Assembly (NCBI RefSeq): GCF_041080835.1
Contig: NZ_CP129683.1
Span: 1,984,001-2,048,000 of the forward strand
DNA: 64,000 nt
From: Bifidobacterium sp. WK012_4_13
GTDB lineage: Bacteria > Actinomycetota > Actinomycetes > Actinomycetales > Bifidobacteriaceae
Direction of reading: 5' to 3'
This document shows, piece after piece, positions 26,888 to 35,951 of this stretch. A program made the translations under genes and the position numbers. Each line of letters opens with the position of its first letter. Position 1 is the first letter of the stretch. The notes beneath the pieces are model-generated. The model had not been told where the DNA came from. It did not search any database and saw only the letters and a program-made list of their open reading frames with translations.

Positions 26888-28513
26888 TTAGGCGTCATCA
26901 TCCGAAGTACGTGACAGATAGGGAAGATGAGCGATTACGTGCCGTTCCGAAAAATCCTCGATGCTGTGCAGCACGGGCACCGAATGCAGATCTGGCATGT
27001 GCACAATGCGCATCTTTCTCAATGCCACGCGAGCCATGGCACGTCCGCTCCCAGCGCCATCGCCCTTCACTCCGAAGAGGATCAGAAGGAACATGGCGAC
27101 GCAGATCAGTGAAGAAACCCTGAGTATCCAGTCGATTCCGAAGATGCTGGCGGGGATTGCCATGCCTGCCTCCCCACCCATGGAAGACTGCCTCGCCGCG
27201 ACGAAGCTTTCCATGAGAATGACGAGCACAGGCGCTCCGATTGCCCCGGCGAGCTGCCTGACGGTGTTCGTGACGGCCGACCCCGCAGATACCTCCTCTG
27301 GCTCGAGGCAGTTCAGTGCCCATGTCGTTATTGGCATCAGCACGAAGCCCATGCCCACCTGCCGAACGAATTGGCATATGGAAACCCACCAGATCCATGT
27401 GTCAAGCCCTACGAAGCTCATGCCGACCGTGCCGAGAGTGAGCACGAGGCTGCCGGTTATCGCCACAGGCCTCGCTCCGAAGCGGTCAAGCGATCTTCCG
27501 CCGAAGAACTGTGCGATAGCCATTCCAAGTGCGCCTGGAAGCATGATGAGTCCGCTCATGGTGGCTGAATAGCCACGGTCGGTCTGAATGTAGAGCGGCA
27601 TGATCACCATGATCGAGCTGAATGCAAAGAATGAGAGCGACGCAGCGACGGTGCCAATCGTAAATCCTCGATTGCGGAACACATCAAGGTTGAGCAGCGG
27701 TGCAGCCAGATGAGTCTGTCTGAGCACGAACCATACTATTCCTGCAATTCCAACAAGCATTGGCATCCATGTCACTGGGCTGAGAATCGAATATGCCTCA
27801 ATGTTGGTGAAGCCGAAAAGAAGCCCTCCGAATCCCACGACCGACAGGCTTGCCGAGAAGAAGTCAGCCTTGACGCGTTCGTCGCGAGAGCCGAAATTGC
27901 GGAGCCAAAGCATCGATATGATCAGGCATAGTGCGCCGAGCACAGTGAGAGAGAGGAAAATCGAGCGCCAACCGTTGCTGTCGGTCTGCAATCCACCCAA
28001 GGTCGGTCCCAATGCAGGGGCAACGCTCATCGCCAAGCCAACGGTTCCCATGGCGACGCCACGTTTGGCCAAGGGGTATATCGAGAAAACGGTTATCTGC
28101 AGCACTGGCCACATGACACCCGTTCCGATCGCCTCCAGGGTCCTGCCTGCCAGGACGAGTATGAACGAAGGCGACAGCCAGCTGAGCAGCGACCCGATGG
28201 TGAAGATGTACATTGATGCGATGACGATCTCTCGCGTGGTAAAGCGCTTGGTGAGAAAGGCTGTCAGAGGAATCATGACGCCCATGACAAGCTGGAAGAT
28301 GGATGTCATCCATTGTCCTGTCGTCACCGATATGTTGAATTCGCGGACCATAGTCGGCAACGCGCTGGTCAGCTGGAGTTGGGTGAAGTTACCGACGAAT
28401 GTGATGAAGGTGAGAATCGATATCGAAATGAGTGCGGGCCGTGTCAGTCTGCCATTCGCAAATGCCTTGCTACCGGTTACTGTCTCGATTGGTCCGTGCC
28501 ATCTGATGCGCAT
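26888..28513 (-). CDS. MFS transporter, DHA2 (EmrB/QacA) family
   Basis: About 541 residues with 14 expected membrane helices. QLQLTSALPTMVREFNIS with GQWMTSIFQLVMGVMIPLTAFL is the DHA2 motif near the first helices. GRTLEAIGTGVMWPVLQ and GLAMSVAPALGPTLGG (motif C of exporters) follow. Drug or toxic compound efflux is likely, but the substrate is unknown. The frame is open to 28543, but the ATG at 28513 has AGAAGTGAG before it. The C-terminal tail of about 40 residues is hydrophilic. Confidence 0.9.
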   Translation of the reverse strand: MRIRWHGPIETVTGSKAFANGRLTRPALISISILTFITFVGNFTQLQLTSALPTMVREFNISVTTGQWMTSIFQLVMGVMIPLTAFLTKRFTTREIVIASMYIFTIGSLLSWLSPSFILVLAGRTLEAIGTGVMWPVLQITVFSIYPLAKRGVAMGTVGLAMSVAPALGPTLGGLQTDSNGWRSIFLSLTVLGALCLIISMLWLRNFGSRDERVKADFFSASLSVVGFGGLLFGFTNIEAYSILSPVTWMPMLVGIAGIVWFVLRQTHLAAPLLNLDVFRNRGFTIGTVAASLSFFAFSSIMVIMPLYIQTDRGYSATMSGLIMLPGALGMAIAQFFGGRSLDRFGARPVAITGSLVLTLGTVGMSFVGLDTWIWWVSICQFVRQVGMGFVLMPITTWALNCLEPEEVSAGSAVTNTVRQLAGAIGAPVLVILMESFVAARQSSMGGEAGMAIPASIFGIDWILRVSSLICVAMFLLILFGVKGDGAGSGRAMARVALRKMRIVHMPDLHSVPVLHSIEDFSERHVIAHLPYLSRTSDDDA

Positions 28514-28717
28514 TAACTCACTTCTCTCGCGTTCATAGAACATTCATGAAAATTTCAGCCAGAGATTCATGTCCCCAAAACTCCTGCAAAGAAGACAATC
28601 CTAATAGGACGTGCAGATATTTTTCCTCATGCAGCGATGCCCGATCTGGACAATGCGGGCAATATGATTGTAGCTGTATCGGCAACGAATCGTTCGATCT
28701 TCTTGGGAGAGGGCATC

Positions 28718-30094
28718 ATGCAAGTAGGCGTAATCTGGTGGCAGATCTGGGTATTGACCGCGATCGCCGCAATCGTGATATGCGTTGCATGCTGGGGCTC
28801 ATATCGTTTCGGAGCTTCGCGCAAGGCGAAGCGCGATGCCCCCCGCGACGAGCGTTCCCAATCAATATTCGGCGCCACGGTTGCGACGGAGCAGGCGGAG
28901 CGCGGACTCATCCAGATCATGTATGGCGGAATCATCATCCTCAGCTCCGCACGTGAAGTCGAATATGCCAGCCCTGCGGCCGAGGAGCTGAAGCTCGTCG
29001 AAGGCAGTCGTCTTGTTTCCGACGAACTGATTGACATGCTGAATCAGACCAGTGCCGACGGTGTCCTTCGGGAGCGTGAGATCGAATGCGACCGCAATGG
29101 CTACGTGGGATCTGAAATCAAGAATGGAAGCCATGCCTCCCAGAGTCCCATCGGCGTGTCTGGCCTTGGTGTCCAGCCAGGCGCCGCATTGCCTTCGAAA
29201 ACGGTCAACCTGCGAGTGCGCATAGGCAGGGTCGCCGGTGACATCTATGCGATCCTCATCCAGGACACGAGCGAACAGCGAAGCTTCGAAAGGATGAGAA
29301 GGGATTTCGTGACGAACGTTTCGCATGAGCTGAAGACTCCGGCAGGAGCAATCGCATTGTTGGCGGAAACGGTTTCTGACGCTGCGGACGATCCCGATGC
29401 GGTGCGCTATTTCTCCGGCAGAATCTCGAAGGAATCAGAGCGTCTGACGGGGTTGGTCGGAAGGTTGATAGAACTGCAGAGAGCCGAGGACACGCTGGAC
29501 ATCGCCGAAAGCAGACAGACGAACGTGCTGGAGACCGTCACCGAGGCGATTCGAGAGAATCTGGTCCAGGCCGAGGCGAAGCATATGGAAATCGTCCTGT
29601 CGATCAACGGCCAGCGAGCTCCGATCAATGAGGAGTCCGACCTTGCCTCATCTGCCGCGTTCGAGGAGACGATTTTCAATCAGGGGAGCGCGGACGCGTT
29701 GAAAACAGCTGTGAAGAATCTCGTCGAAAATGCGATCAGGTATTCGCCGACGAAAACGCACGTCGCCGTGGGCATCGTCGCTGACGAACAGAACGTTCGC
29801 ATCAAGGTCGTCGACCAAGGCATCGGGATACCTGAGCGGTCTCTCGGCCGTGTCTTTGAGCGCTTCTACCGAGTCGATCCCGCGCGTTCGAGAGAGACCG
29901 GGGGAACGGGTCTCGGTCTGAGCATCACCAAGCATTGCGTTCAGGAGTGCGGTGGAACCATCGCAGTCTGGTCTCGTGAAGGTGAGGGATCGACCTTTAC
30001 GATAACCCTTCCCAGGGGAGTGAAAGAGCCAGGTTCCGGGCGGACCGCAGGCAAGGATGGCGTTCATCCGAAGCAATCCCGGGGAGACCGATGA
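28718..30094 (+). CDS. senX3: Sensor histidine kinase SenX3
   Basis: 458 residues from the ATG at 28718, behind GGGAGAGGGC. One membrane segment (about residues 6-24) is followed by a PAS-like region. The phospho-acceptor H203 lies in VTNVSHELKTPAGAI. The ATP-binding boxes are NLVENAIRYSP, VDQGIGIPE and GTGLGLSI. With regX3 downstream and pstSCAB beyond it, this is the phosphate-limitation sensor of actinobacteria. The SenX3-PhoU link is known elsewhere; phoU is not in this window. Confidence 0.9.
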   Translation: MQVGVIWWQIWVLTAIAAIVICVACWGSYRFGASRKAKRDAPRDERSQSIFGATVATEQAERGLIQIMYGGIIILSSAREVEYASPAAEELKLVEGSRLVSDELIDMLNQTSADGVLREREIECDRNGYVGSEIKNGSHASQSPIGVSGLGVQPGAALPSKTVNLRVRIGRVAGDIYAILIQDTSEQRSFERMRRDFVTNVSHELKTPAGAIALLAETVSDAADDPDAVRYFSGRISKESERLTGLVGRLIELQRAEDTLDIAESRQTNVLETVTEAIRENLVQAEAKHMEIVLSINGQRAPINEESDLASSAAFEETIFNQGSADALKTAVKNLVENAIRYSPTKTHVAVGIVADEQNVRIKVVDQGIGIPERSLGRVFERFYRVDPARSRETGGTGLGLSITKHCVQECGGTIAVWSREGEGSTFTITLPRGVKEPGSGRTAGKDGVHPKQSRGDR

Positions 30095-30305
30095 TGATTG
30101 AGAATCATGCCAACGGACGCGCATGCCGAGGGTGATCGATGCGTCGGGAATCTCTGAGGTTGAGCATCTCCATTACCATGGGGTGCGATATGCGTGATGA
30201 ATGGGGTGTGCATGCACCGTCCGCACATATGCCTTATTCTGTGCATGGTGCGCAACGTGTGGAAAAGGGTGTGAAGACAACGGTGACAGTCAGGGAAGGT
30301 GTCGA

Positions 30306-31016
30306 ATGACTCGCATACTGATCGTGGAGGATGAGGAATCGTATAGGGAGCCTCTGGTATATCAGCTCAACCGGGAAGGCTATGAGGTTTCCGCTGCGGC
30401 AACAGGCGAGGAAGGTCTGGAGATATTCACCAAGGGTGGGGTGGACCTGGTGCTGCTGGATCTGATGCTGCCGGGCTTGGATGGAATCGCGCTGTGCAGA
30501 CGGATTCGTGAGCAATCCCGTGTCCCCGTAATCATGCTTACGGCAAAGAGCTCGGAGATCGACAAGGTCGTCGGATTGGAGATTGGAGCGGATGATTATG
30601 TCACCAAGCCATATTCATTCCGTGAGCTGCTTGCCAGGATCCGAGCCGTTCTCAGACGCAATCAGACCGTCAGAACGCCTGAGCAGGGAACGGCGGTCCA
30701 TGCTGACATGCCGCTGAGCTGCGGTGAGGTTTCCATGCTCGTCGGCGAGCATTCGGTCCAGGTCCGTGGCATGGATGTGTTCTTCCCTCTCAAGGAATTT
30801 GAATTGCTCGAGTATCTCTTGCAGAACAAGGGAAGGGTGATGACGCGGCATCAATTGATCGATCGAATCTGGGGGTCGGATTATGTTGGCGACACCAAGA
30901 CCCTGGACGTGCATGTGAAGCGTGTCCGTTCGAAGATAGAAATCGACCCCGCCCATCCCAAGTACCTCACGACCGTTCGTGGCTTGGGCTACAAGATCGA
31001 TGAGCCCGGCCGCTGA
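30306..31016 (+). CDS. regX3: Response regulator RegX3
   Basis: 236 residues. The receiver domain has the acidic pair in LIVEDEES, the phospho-acceptor D52 in LVLLDLMLPGLDG and the lysine in DDYVTKPYS. The C-terminal winged helix of the OmpR/PhoB class (about 130-230) includes FELLEYLLQNKGRVMTRHQLI and DVHVKRVRSKIE. GGGAAGGTGTCGA precedes the ATG. It should bind the direct repeat at 31142-31163 upstream of pstS. Confidence 0.92.
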   Translation: MTRILIVEDEESYREPLVYQLNREGYEVSAAATGEEGLEIFTKGGVDLVLLDLMLPGLDGIALCRRIREQSRVPVIMLTAKSSEIDKVVGLEIGADDYVTKPYSFRELLARIRAVLRRNQTVRTPEQGTAVHADMPLSCGEVSMLVGEHSVQVRGMDVFFPLKEFELLEYLLQNKGRVMTRHQLIDRIWGSDYVGDTKTLDVHVKRVRSKIEIDPAHPKYLTTVRGLGYKIDEPGR

Positions 31017-31141
31017 GATAGTCAACGCTCAGCCGTTGCAAGACCTGTCGTCTCGCCGAGCGACAGTCGTTTTCCCATAGATCCAGCGAACGATGATGCG
31101 AAACTCGGCATATCGACGGAGTGGTCGAGATATAAGCTCTT

Positions 31142-31163
31142 GTTCATTCTCCGTTAACCTATT
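31142..31163 (+). promoter_or_regulatory. PHO-box-like direct repeat before pstS
   Basis: GTTCATTCTCC (31142-31152) and GTTAACCTATT (31153-31163) form two 11-bp units resembling actinobacterial PhoP/RegX3 boxes (GTTCACC-like, 11-bp period). They lie about 160 bp before pstS and directly after regX3. The rest of the 303-bp gap (31017-31319) shows no gene. Confidence 0.6.
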
Positions 31164-31319
31164 TCGCTTCCCGAACTTCGATTCACCCAATACGCTTGGA
31201 ATTGGCTTGAAATTCCATGTGCCATGTTCAGGTCGGATGGGGTCCTTCAAAGGTCGCCCCAGTTTGTTGAGGAAGGCACTCAGGCGGGTAACCGTCAAGG
31301 ATGATAGAGGAAAGAATAT

Positions 31320-32450
31320 ATGCGTAACAATGCGTTGATCCGTTCCGTCGCTGCACTTTCTGGTTTTGCCATGTTGGCGGCCCTTGCAGCTTGCGGTGAC
31401 AACACAAGTGCAACTTCGTCAAGTTCAGCTTCAACTTCTGCCGCTGCTTCGATCTCAGGGGAATTCGCGGGAGCAGGCGCCTCTTCACAGCAGAGCGCTG
31501 TCGAGGCTTGGATTGCAGGCTTTGCCGACAAGCAGCCTGATGCAAAGATTTCATATGATCCATCCGGTTCGGGCGCAGGCGTGAGCACCTTCCTGACTGG
31601 TTCAACGGTATGGGCCGGTTCCGATGCAGCAATGACATCGGATCAGGTTTCTCAGTCAAAGTCGGTTTGCGCAACAGGCACCGCCTTTGACGTTCCTGTG
31701 TACATCTCCCCAATCGCAATCGTCTACAACCTCAAGTCCGCCGGACTTAACGGCACCAGCAAGCACTTGAAGCTTGATGGCGAGACCATTGCGAAGATCT
31801 TCGATGGCAAGATCACCAAGTGGAACGACTCCGCAATCGCGAAGATGAATCCGAATGTCACGCTCCCTGACCTGGCGATCACCGTCGTCCACCGTTCCGA
31901 CAAGTCCGGAACGACCAAGAACTTCGTCAGCTACATCAAGGACACCGCCAGCTCGGCATGGTCCTATGAGGTCGGCGAGAACTGGCCTAACAACGTCGGA
32001 CAGGGTGCCAAGGGCACTTCCGGTGTGATCACCACAGTCAACCAGGCTGAGGGAACGATCGGCTATGCCGACGCTTCGCAGGCAGGTTCGCTGGGCACTG
32101 CCGCCGTCAAGGTCGGCGACGAATACGTGCCTTACTCAGCCGATGCGGCTGCCAAGGTAGTCGATGCATCTCCTAAGGACGACACCGCGACTCAGGCAAA
32201 CCGAGTCGTCATCAAGATCGATCACAACACGACCGAATCAGGCGCATATCCAGTTGTTCTCGTTTCCTATGACATTGCATGCCCTGCATACAAGGACACC
32301 AAGAACGCTGAATTCGTCAAGCAATGGCTCACCTACGTCGTCAGCAAGGATGGTCAGAAGACCGCAGCTGACAGTGCAGGCAGTGCCCCGATGTCGGCCT
32401 CCCTGCGCGCCGAAGTCATGAAGTCCGTAAACGCAATCAAGACCAAGTGA
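31320..32450 (+). CDS. pstS: Phosphate ABC transporter, substrate-binding lipoprotein
   Basis: 376 residues. The N-terminus is a lipoprotein signal ending in LAALAAC, with the lipidated cysteine at residue 25, then a Ser/Thr/Ala linker. GAGASSQQSAVEAWIAGF, YDPSGSGAGVSTFLTGSTVWAGSD (Ser/Thr phosphate ligands) and VHRSDKSGTTKNFVSY are the PstS signature blocks. AGGAAAG precedes the ATG. It is the first gene of the pst operon, expressed at high level under phosphate limitation in related bacteria. Confidence 0.95.
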   Translation: MRNNALIRSVAALSGFAMLAALAACGDNTSATSSSSASTSAAASISGEFAGAGASSQQSAVEAWIAGFADKQPDAKISYDPSGSGAGVSTFLTGSTVWAGSDAAMTSDQVSQSKSVCATGTAFDVPVYISPIAIVYNLKSAGLNGTSKHLKLDGETIAKIFDGKITKWNDSAIAKMNPNVTLPDLAITVVHRSDKSGTTKNFVSYIKDTASSAWSYEVGENWPNNVGQGAKGTSGVITTVNQAEGTIGYADASQAGSLGTAAVKVGDEYVPYSADAAAKVVDASPKDDTATQANRVVIKIDHNTTESGAYPVVLVSYDIACPAYKDTKNAEFVKQWLTYVVSKDGQKTAADSAGSAPMSASLRAEVMKSVNAIKTK

Positions 32451-32660
32451 GCGATCTTCACAGGTCATCTGATTGATTCGCGAATGCTGATATGGCAAGC
32501 GACATGTTGATTATGCAATCCGTTTCGCGGATGGTCTCGGCCATCGGTGGGACGGATTGCTTGCCGAAAAGGCAGATTGTCCGGCCGCATTCCTTGATGC
32601 ATCCCGGTAAGGTATACAGTGAGACTCAATGCGTGAATCGCATACGATGAAGGAGAAGCC

Positions 32661-33614
32661 TTGAGTTCGCAGACAACGGTGACACGGAACACAACATCGG
32701 GCAAGTCCGGCGATAAAGTGTTCAAAGGTTTGGCTTATGGAGCCGGAATCATGATTCTGGTGGCTTTGGCTGCCGTGACCTTATTTCTTATAGTTCGAGC
32801 GATGCCTCTGCTGACCGGCGACCAAAAGGCCAATGAGGAAACCATCGTTTCATTCACAGGTGGGCAGGCGCATAACTTCCTGCAATATGTCGGACCTTTG
32901 GTATTCGGCACCATTCTCATCTCAGCGTTGGCGCTGCTGCTTGCATTCCCAATCTCGGTAGGCATCGCGCTTTTCATTTCGCACTATGCACCGCGTAGGC
33001 TTTCAACCGCGCTGAGCTATGTGGTCGATCTTCTTGCAGCCATCCCTTCCGTGATCTACGGTCTGTGGGGTGGCATCGTGCTGGTGCCTCACATAACCGG
33101 ATTCTGGCAGTGGGTCGCCAAATATCTTGGCTGGATACCCTTGTTCAAGGGCCCTGCAGCGGATCCATCACGCACCGTGGCGACGGTTTCCGTCGTGCTG
33201 GCGGTAATGATCCTTCCCATCATCACATCCGTTTCCCGCGACATCTTCCTGCAGGCTCCGCGCCTTCAGCAGGAGGCGGCGCTGGCCATGGGTGCGACGA
33301 AATGGGAGATGATCAAGCTTGCCGTGCTTCCATTCGGGCGTTCGGGAATTATCTCAGCTTCGATGCTGGGACTTGGCCGTGCCCTTGGCGAGACGATGGC
33401 GGTGCTGATGATTCTTTCGCCCGGCATGTCATATTCCTTCAAGCTGTTGCAGGCATCGCAGAACCAAAGCATTGCAGCCAACATTGCGTCGCAGTTCCCT
33501 GAAGCGAACGATCTTGGTGTCTCGACCCTGATAGCGACCGGCCTGGTCCTGTTCCTGATCACCTTCCTTGTGAACTTCATAGCTCGTAAGATAACCGAGA
33601 AAGCGAGAGTATGA
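32661..33614 (+). CDS. pstC: Phosphate ABC transporter permease PstC
   Basis: 317 residues, six or so membrane helices. The start is a TTG at 32661 directly behind AAGGAGAAGCC. The permease coupling loop is visible as EAALAMGATKWEMIKLAVLPFGRSGI. The SIPSVIYGLWG-like AAIPSVIYGLWGG block is typical of PstC. Its stop overlaps pstA by four bases, indicating translational coupling. A 210-bp gap after pstS may allow differential expression. Confidence 0.95.
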   Translation: MSSQTTVTRNTTSGKSGDKVFKGLAYGAGIMILVALAAVTLFLIVRAMPLLTGDQKANEETIVSFTGGQAHNFLQYVGPLVFGTILISALALLLAFPISVGIALFISHYAPRRLSTALSYVVDLLAAIPSVIYGLWGGIVLVPHITGFWQWVAKYLGWIPLFKGPAADPSRTVATVSVVLAVMILPIITSVSRDIFLQAPRLQQEAALAMGATKWEMIKLAVLPFGRSGIISASMLGLGRALGETMAVLMILSPGMSYSFKLLQASQNQSIAANIASQFPEANDLGVSTLIATGLVLFLITFLVNFIARKITEKARV

Positions 33615-34591
33615 TGTCCCAGTCACATACTTCCATCGACTTTGACAAGTTCAAGCCCACGCGATCCTATCTTGCTGCGCGCAAGCGCAAGGATTGGATG
33701 ATGAGAGTCCTCATCCTGCTTGCCTTCGTCGTTGCGCTCATTCCGCTCATCTCGGTCCTGTGGACCACCATTTCCTCTGGCATCACCAGGTTGAACCTGA
33801 ACTTTCTCAGCTACAACATGTCTGGTGTGGTCGGTGGCAACGCCACGCCAAGCGGTGGCTACGGCGGCATCGTCCATGCCATAATCGGCACGCTTCTGGT
33901 CACCTTGGGTTCGATGGTCATTTCGATTCCGCTGGGCCTGATGTGCGCTGTGTATCTGGTCGAGTATTCGCATAACGGCGGCCTTGCCAGAGCGATCGGA
34001 CTGCTTGTCGACGTCATGAGCGGCATTCCTTCGATCGTTGCCGGACTCTTCGCATATTCGCTGTTCAATACGCTCGTTGGACCTGGCACGGTGAATGGCT
34101 TTGTCGGTTCCGTGGCTCTTTCGCTGCTGATGATTCCAACGGTTGTCAAGACGTCGGAGGAGATGCTGAAGATCGTTCCCAATGATCTTCGCGAGGCCGC
34201 CTATGCTCTCGGAGTGACCAAGCAGCGCACGATCACGAAGATTGTTCTGAGGACTGCGCTGCCTGGAATAGTTTCAGGCGTCATACTTGCCATTGCGCGT
34301 GTCATCGGCGAAACCGCACCGTTGCTGATCGCAGCCGGTTTCATATCGACAACGAACCTGAACCTGTTCAGCGGCCGCATGACCACCCTGCCAGTGTACG
34401 TGTATCAGGAATATTCGCAGGGTCTGGCCACATGCTCGGCGACTGCCTTGCAGGCGACACCCCCTTGCCTGCCAGAGATTCGCATGGAACGTGCCTGGGC
34501 TGCCGCACTGGTGCTCATCATCATCGTGCTGCTGCTGAATCTTGTCGGGCGACTCGTCGCCAGGCTGTTCGCCGTAAAGACTGAAAACTGA
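33611..34591 (+). CDS. pstA: Phosphate ABC transporter permease PstA
   Basis: 326 residues; it starts at ATG 33611 in the ATGA overlap with pstC (a second ATG follows immediately). The coupling loop is EAAYALGVTKQRTITKIVLRTALPGIVSG. Other family blocks are MSGIPSIVAGLFAYSLF and RVIGETAPLLIAAGF. A central loop near residues 270-295 contains three cysteines (TCSATALQATPPC), which is slightly unusual. Confidence 0.95.
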   Translation: MMSQSHTSIDFDKFKPTRSYLAARKRKDWMMRVLILLAFVVALIPLISVLWTTISSGITRLNLNFLSYNMSGVVGGNATPSGGYGGIVHAIIGTLLVTLGSMVISIPLGLMCAVYLVEYSHNGGLARAIGLLVDVMSGIPSIVAGLFAYSLFNTLVGPGTVNGFVGSVALSLLMIPTVVKTSEEMLKIVPNDLREAAYALGVTKQRTITKIVLRTALPGIVSGVILAIARVIGETAPLLIAAGFISTTNLNLFSGRMTTLPVYVYQEYSQGLATCSATALQATPPCLPEIRMERAWAAALVLIIIVLLLNLVGRLVARLFAVKTEN

Positions 34592-34648
34592 ATCTTAGGA
34601 CTGTGACATCACGAATTCATGCAAGAATCGTGAAGCAAAGGAACAAAT

Positions 34649-35428
34649 ATGGGACAACGCATAGATGTCAATCATCTGAACGTCTACTACGGGAAGTTTC
34701 TCGCAGTTGAAGATGTGAACATGGCCATCGAACCGAACAAGGTCACCGCCTTCATCGGTCCCTCAGGCTGTGGAAAGTCAACGGTTCTACGCACCTTGGA
34801 CCGCATGCACGAGATCATTCCCGGCGCATACGTCAAGGGGGAGGTGCTGCTGGAGGGGCAGAATCTGTATGCGCAGGACATAGATCCAGTCTCGGTGCGC
34901 AGAGACATTGGCATGGTGTTCCAGCGGCCGAACCCATTCCCGACCATGTCCATACGGGACAATGTGCTGGCGGGCGTGAGGCTCAACAACCGTCGCCTCA
35001 AGCAGTCAGATGCGGATGACCTTGTGGAATGGGCCTTAAGAGGCGCGAACCTTTGGGAGGAAGTCAAGGACCGTCTGGGCAATCCAGGAATCGGACTTTC
35101 CGGTGGTCAGCAGCAGCGTCTCTGCATTGCCCGTGCAGTTGCCGTGCATCCTCAGGTCCTGCTTATGGATGAGCCATGCTCGGCTCTGGACCCCATCTCG
35201 ACTCTTGCGGTCGAGGATCTGATCAATGAGCTCAAGAAGGACTACACCATCGTCATCGTGACGCACAACATGCAGCAGGCCGCCCGTGTCTCCGACTACA
35301 CGGCCTTCTTCAATCTTCGCGCTGTGGGCGAGCCCGGTCACCTGGTCGAGATGAACGATACGACCAAGATATTCTCCAACCCTGAGGAGAAGGACACCGA
35401 ACGCTACATCTCCGGTCGTTTCGGATGA
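34649..35428 (+). CDS. pstB: Phosphate ABC transporter ATPase PstB
   Basis: 259 residues. Walker [10 protein letters not shown] (about 37-45), the [14 protein letters not shown]-loop, the signature [14 protein letters not shown], Walker [14 protein letters not shown] and the switch histidine in IVIVTHNM are all in place. AAGGAACAAAT lies before the ATG. It closes the pst operon, with a terminator 31 bp after the stop. No phoU follows. Confidence 0.97.
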   Translation: MGQRIDVNHLNVYYGKFLAVEDVNMAIEPNKVTAFIGPSGCGKSTVLRTLDRMHEIIPGAYVKGEVLLEGQNLYAQDIDPVSVRRDIGMVFQRPNPFPTMSIRDNVLAGVRLNNRRLKQSDADDLVEWALRGANLWEEVKDRLGNPGIGLSGGQQQRLCIARAVAVHPQVLLMDEPCSALDPISTLAVEDLINELKKDYTIVIVTHNMQQAARVSDYTAFFNLRAVGEPGHLVEMNDTTKIFSNPEEKDTERYISGRFG

Positions 35429-35458
35429 TCCCTTGCGCTGCATGAGCGCATTCAATAG

Positions 35459-35495
35459 CGGAGATCCACGCCTTTGGCGTGGATCTCCGTTTTCT
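35459..35495 (+). terminator. pst operon terminator
   Basis: CGGAGATCCACGCC (35459-35472) pairs perfectly with 35476-35489 around TTT, followed by TTTTCTC. Confidence 0.9.
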
Positions 35496-35647
35496 CATGG
35501 GCAGCACAGGCCCCGGATTGCATCCCGTCACAGCATTTCACTCTGCTTAGCGACCAGGTTGAGGCGATGCTTCAATCACAGCCGCATCGATTCGCGTACC
35601 AGAGTCATAATCAATGCGGTTCCTGCTCCCACAGGGGCTATTGTTGC

Positions 35648-35768
35648 CGAGATTCCGAGTTTTGCGGCAATTGCGAAGTATAAGGGCAAGAAATTGTTGA
35701 AATCAGGACGTAGAAAAGCCAAAAAACCATGTTTATACTTCTTAATTGCCGCAAAACTCGGAATCTCG
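35648..35768. repeat. Dispersed palindromic element, copy 3
   Basis: A 121-bp palindrome with arms at 35648-35682 and 35734-35768 complementary at 33 of 35 positions. The outer 24 bases equal those of copy 2 at 6964-7084. It lies in the 523-bp gap between pstB and the purine permease, which otherwise holds the pst terminator (35459-35495) and, toward 35900, the permease promoter. No gene is seen in that gap. Confidence 0.9.
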
Positions 35769-35951
35769 ATCTTCGGGGCCTGAAATTCATGCAAAATCAG
35801 CCTATTTGTAAATTCCTCTTTACATTTTTCCGAGCTCAACGATGTGACATGTGAGTTACCGCACATTCGCATCGTTCTGGCAACAATTGCAGACCATTGC
35901 CAGTGATATGCTCTCTTTGTCCAACACATCTATAACTAGGGAGAAGAGAGT

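Noticed and set aside
27801..28538. 245-codon plus-strand frame opposite the MFS transporter
   Set aside because: Antisense to a strongly supported membrane protein; no SD sequence.
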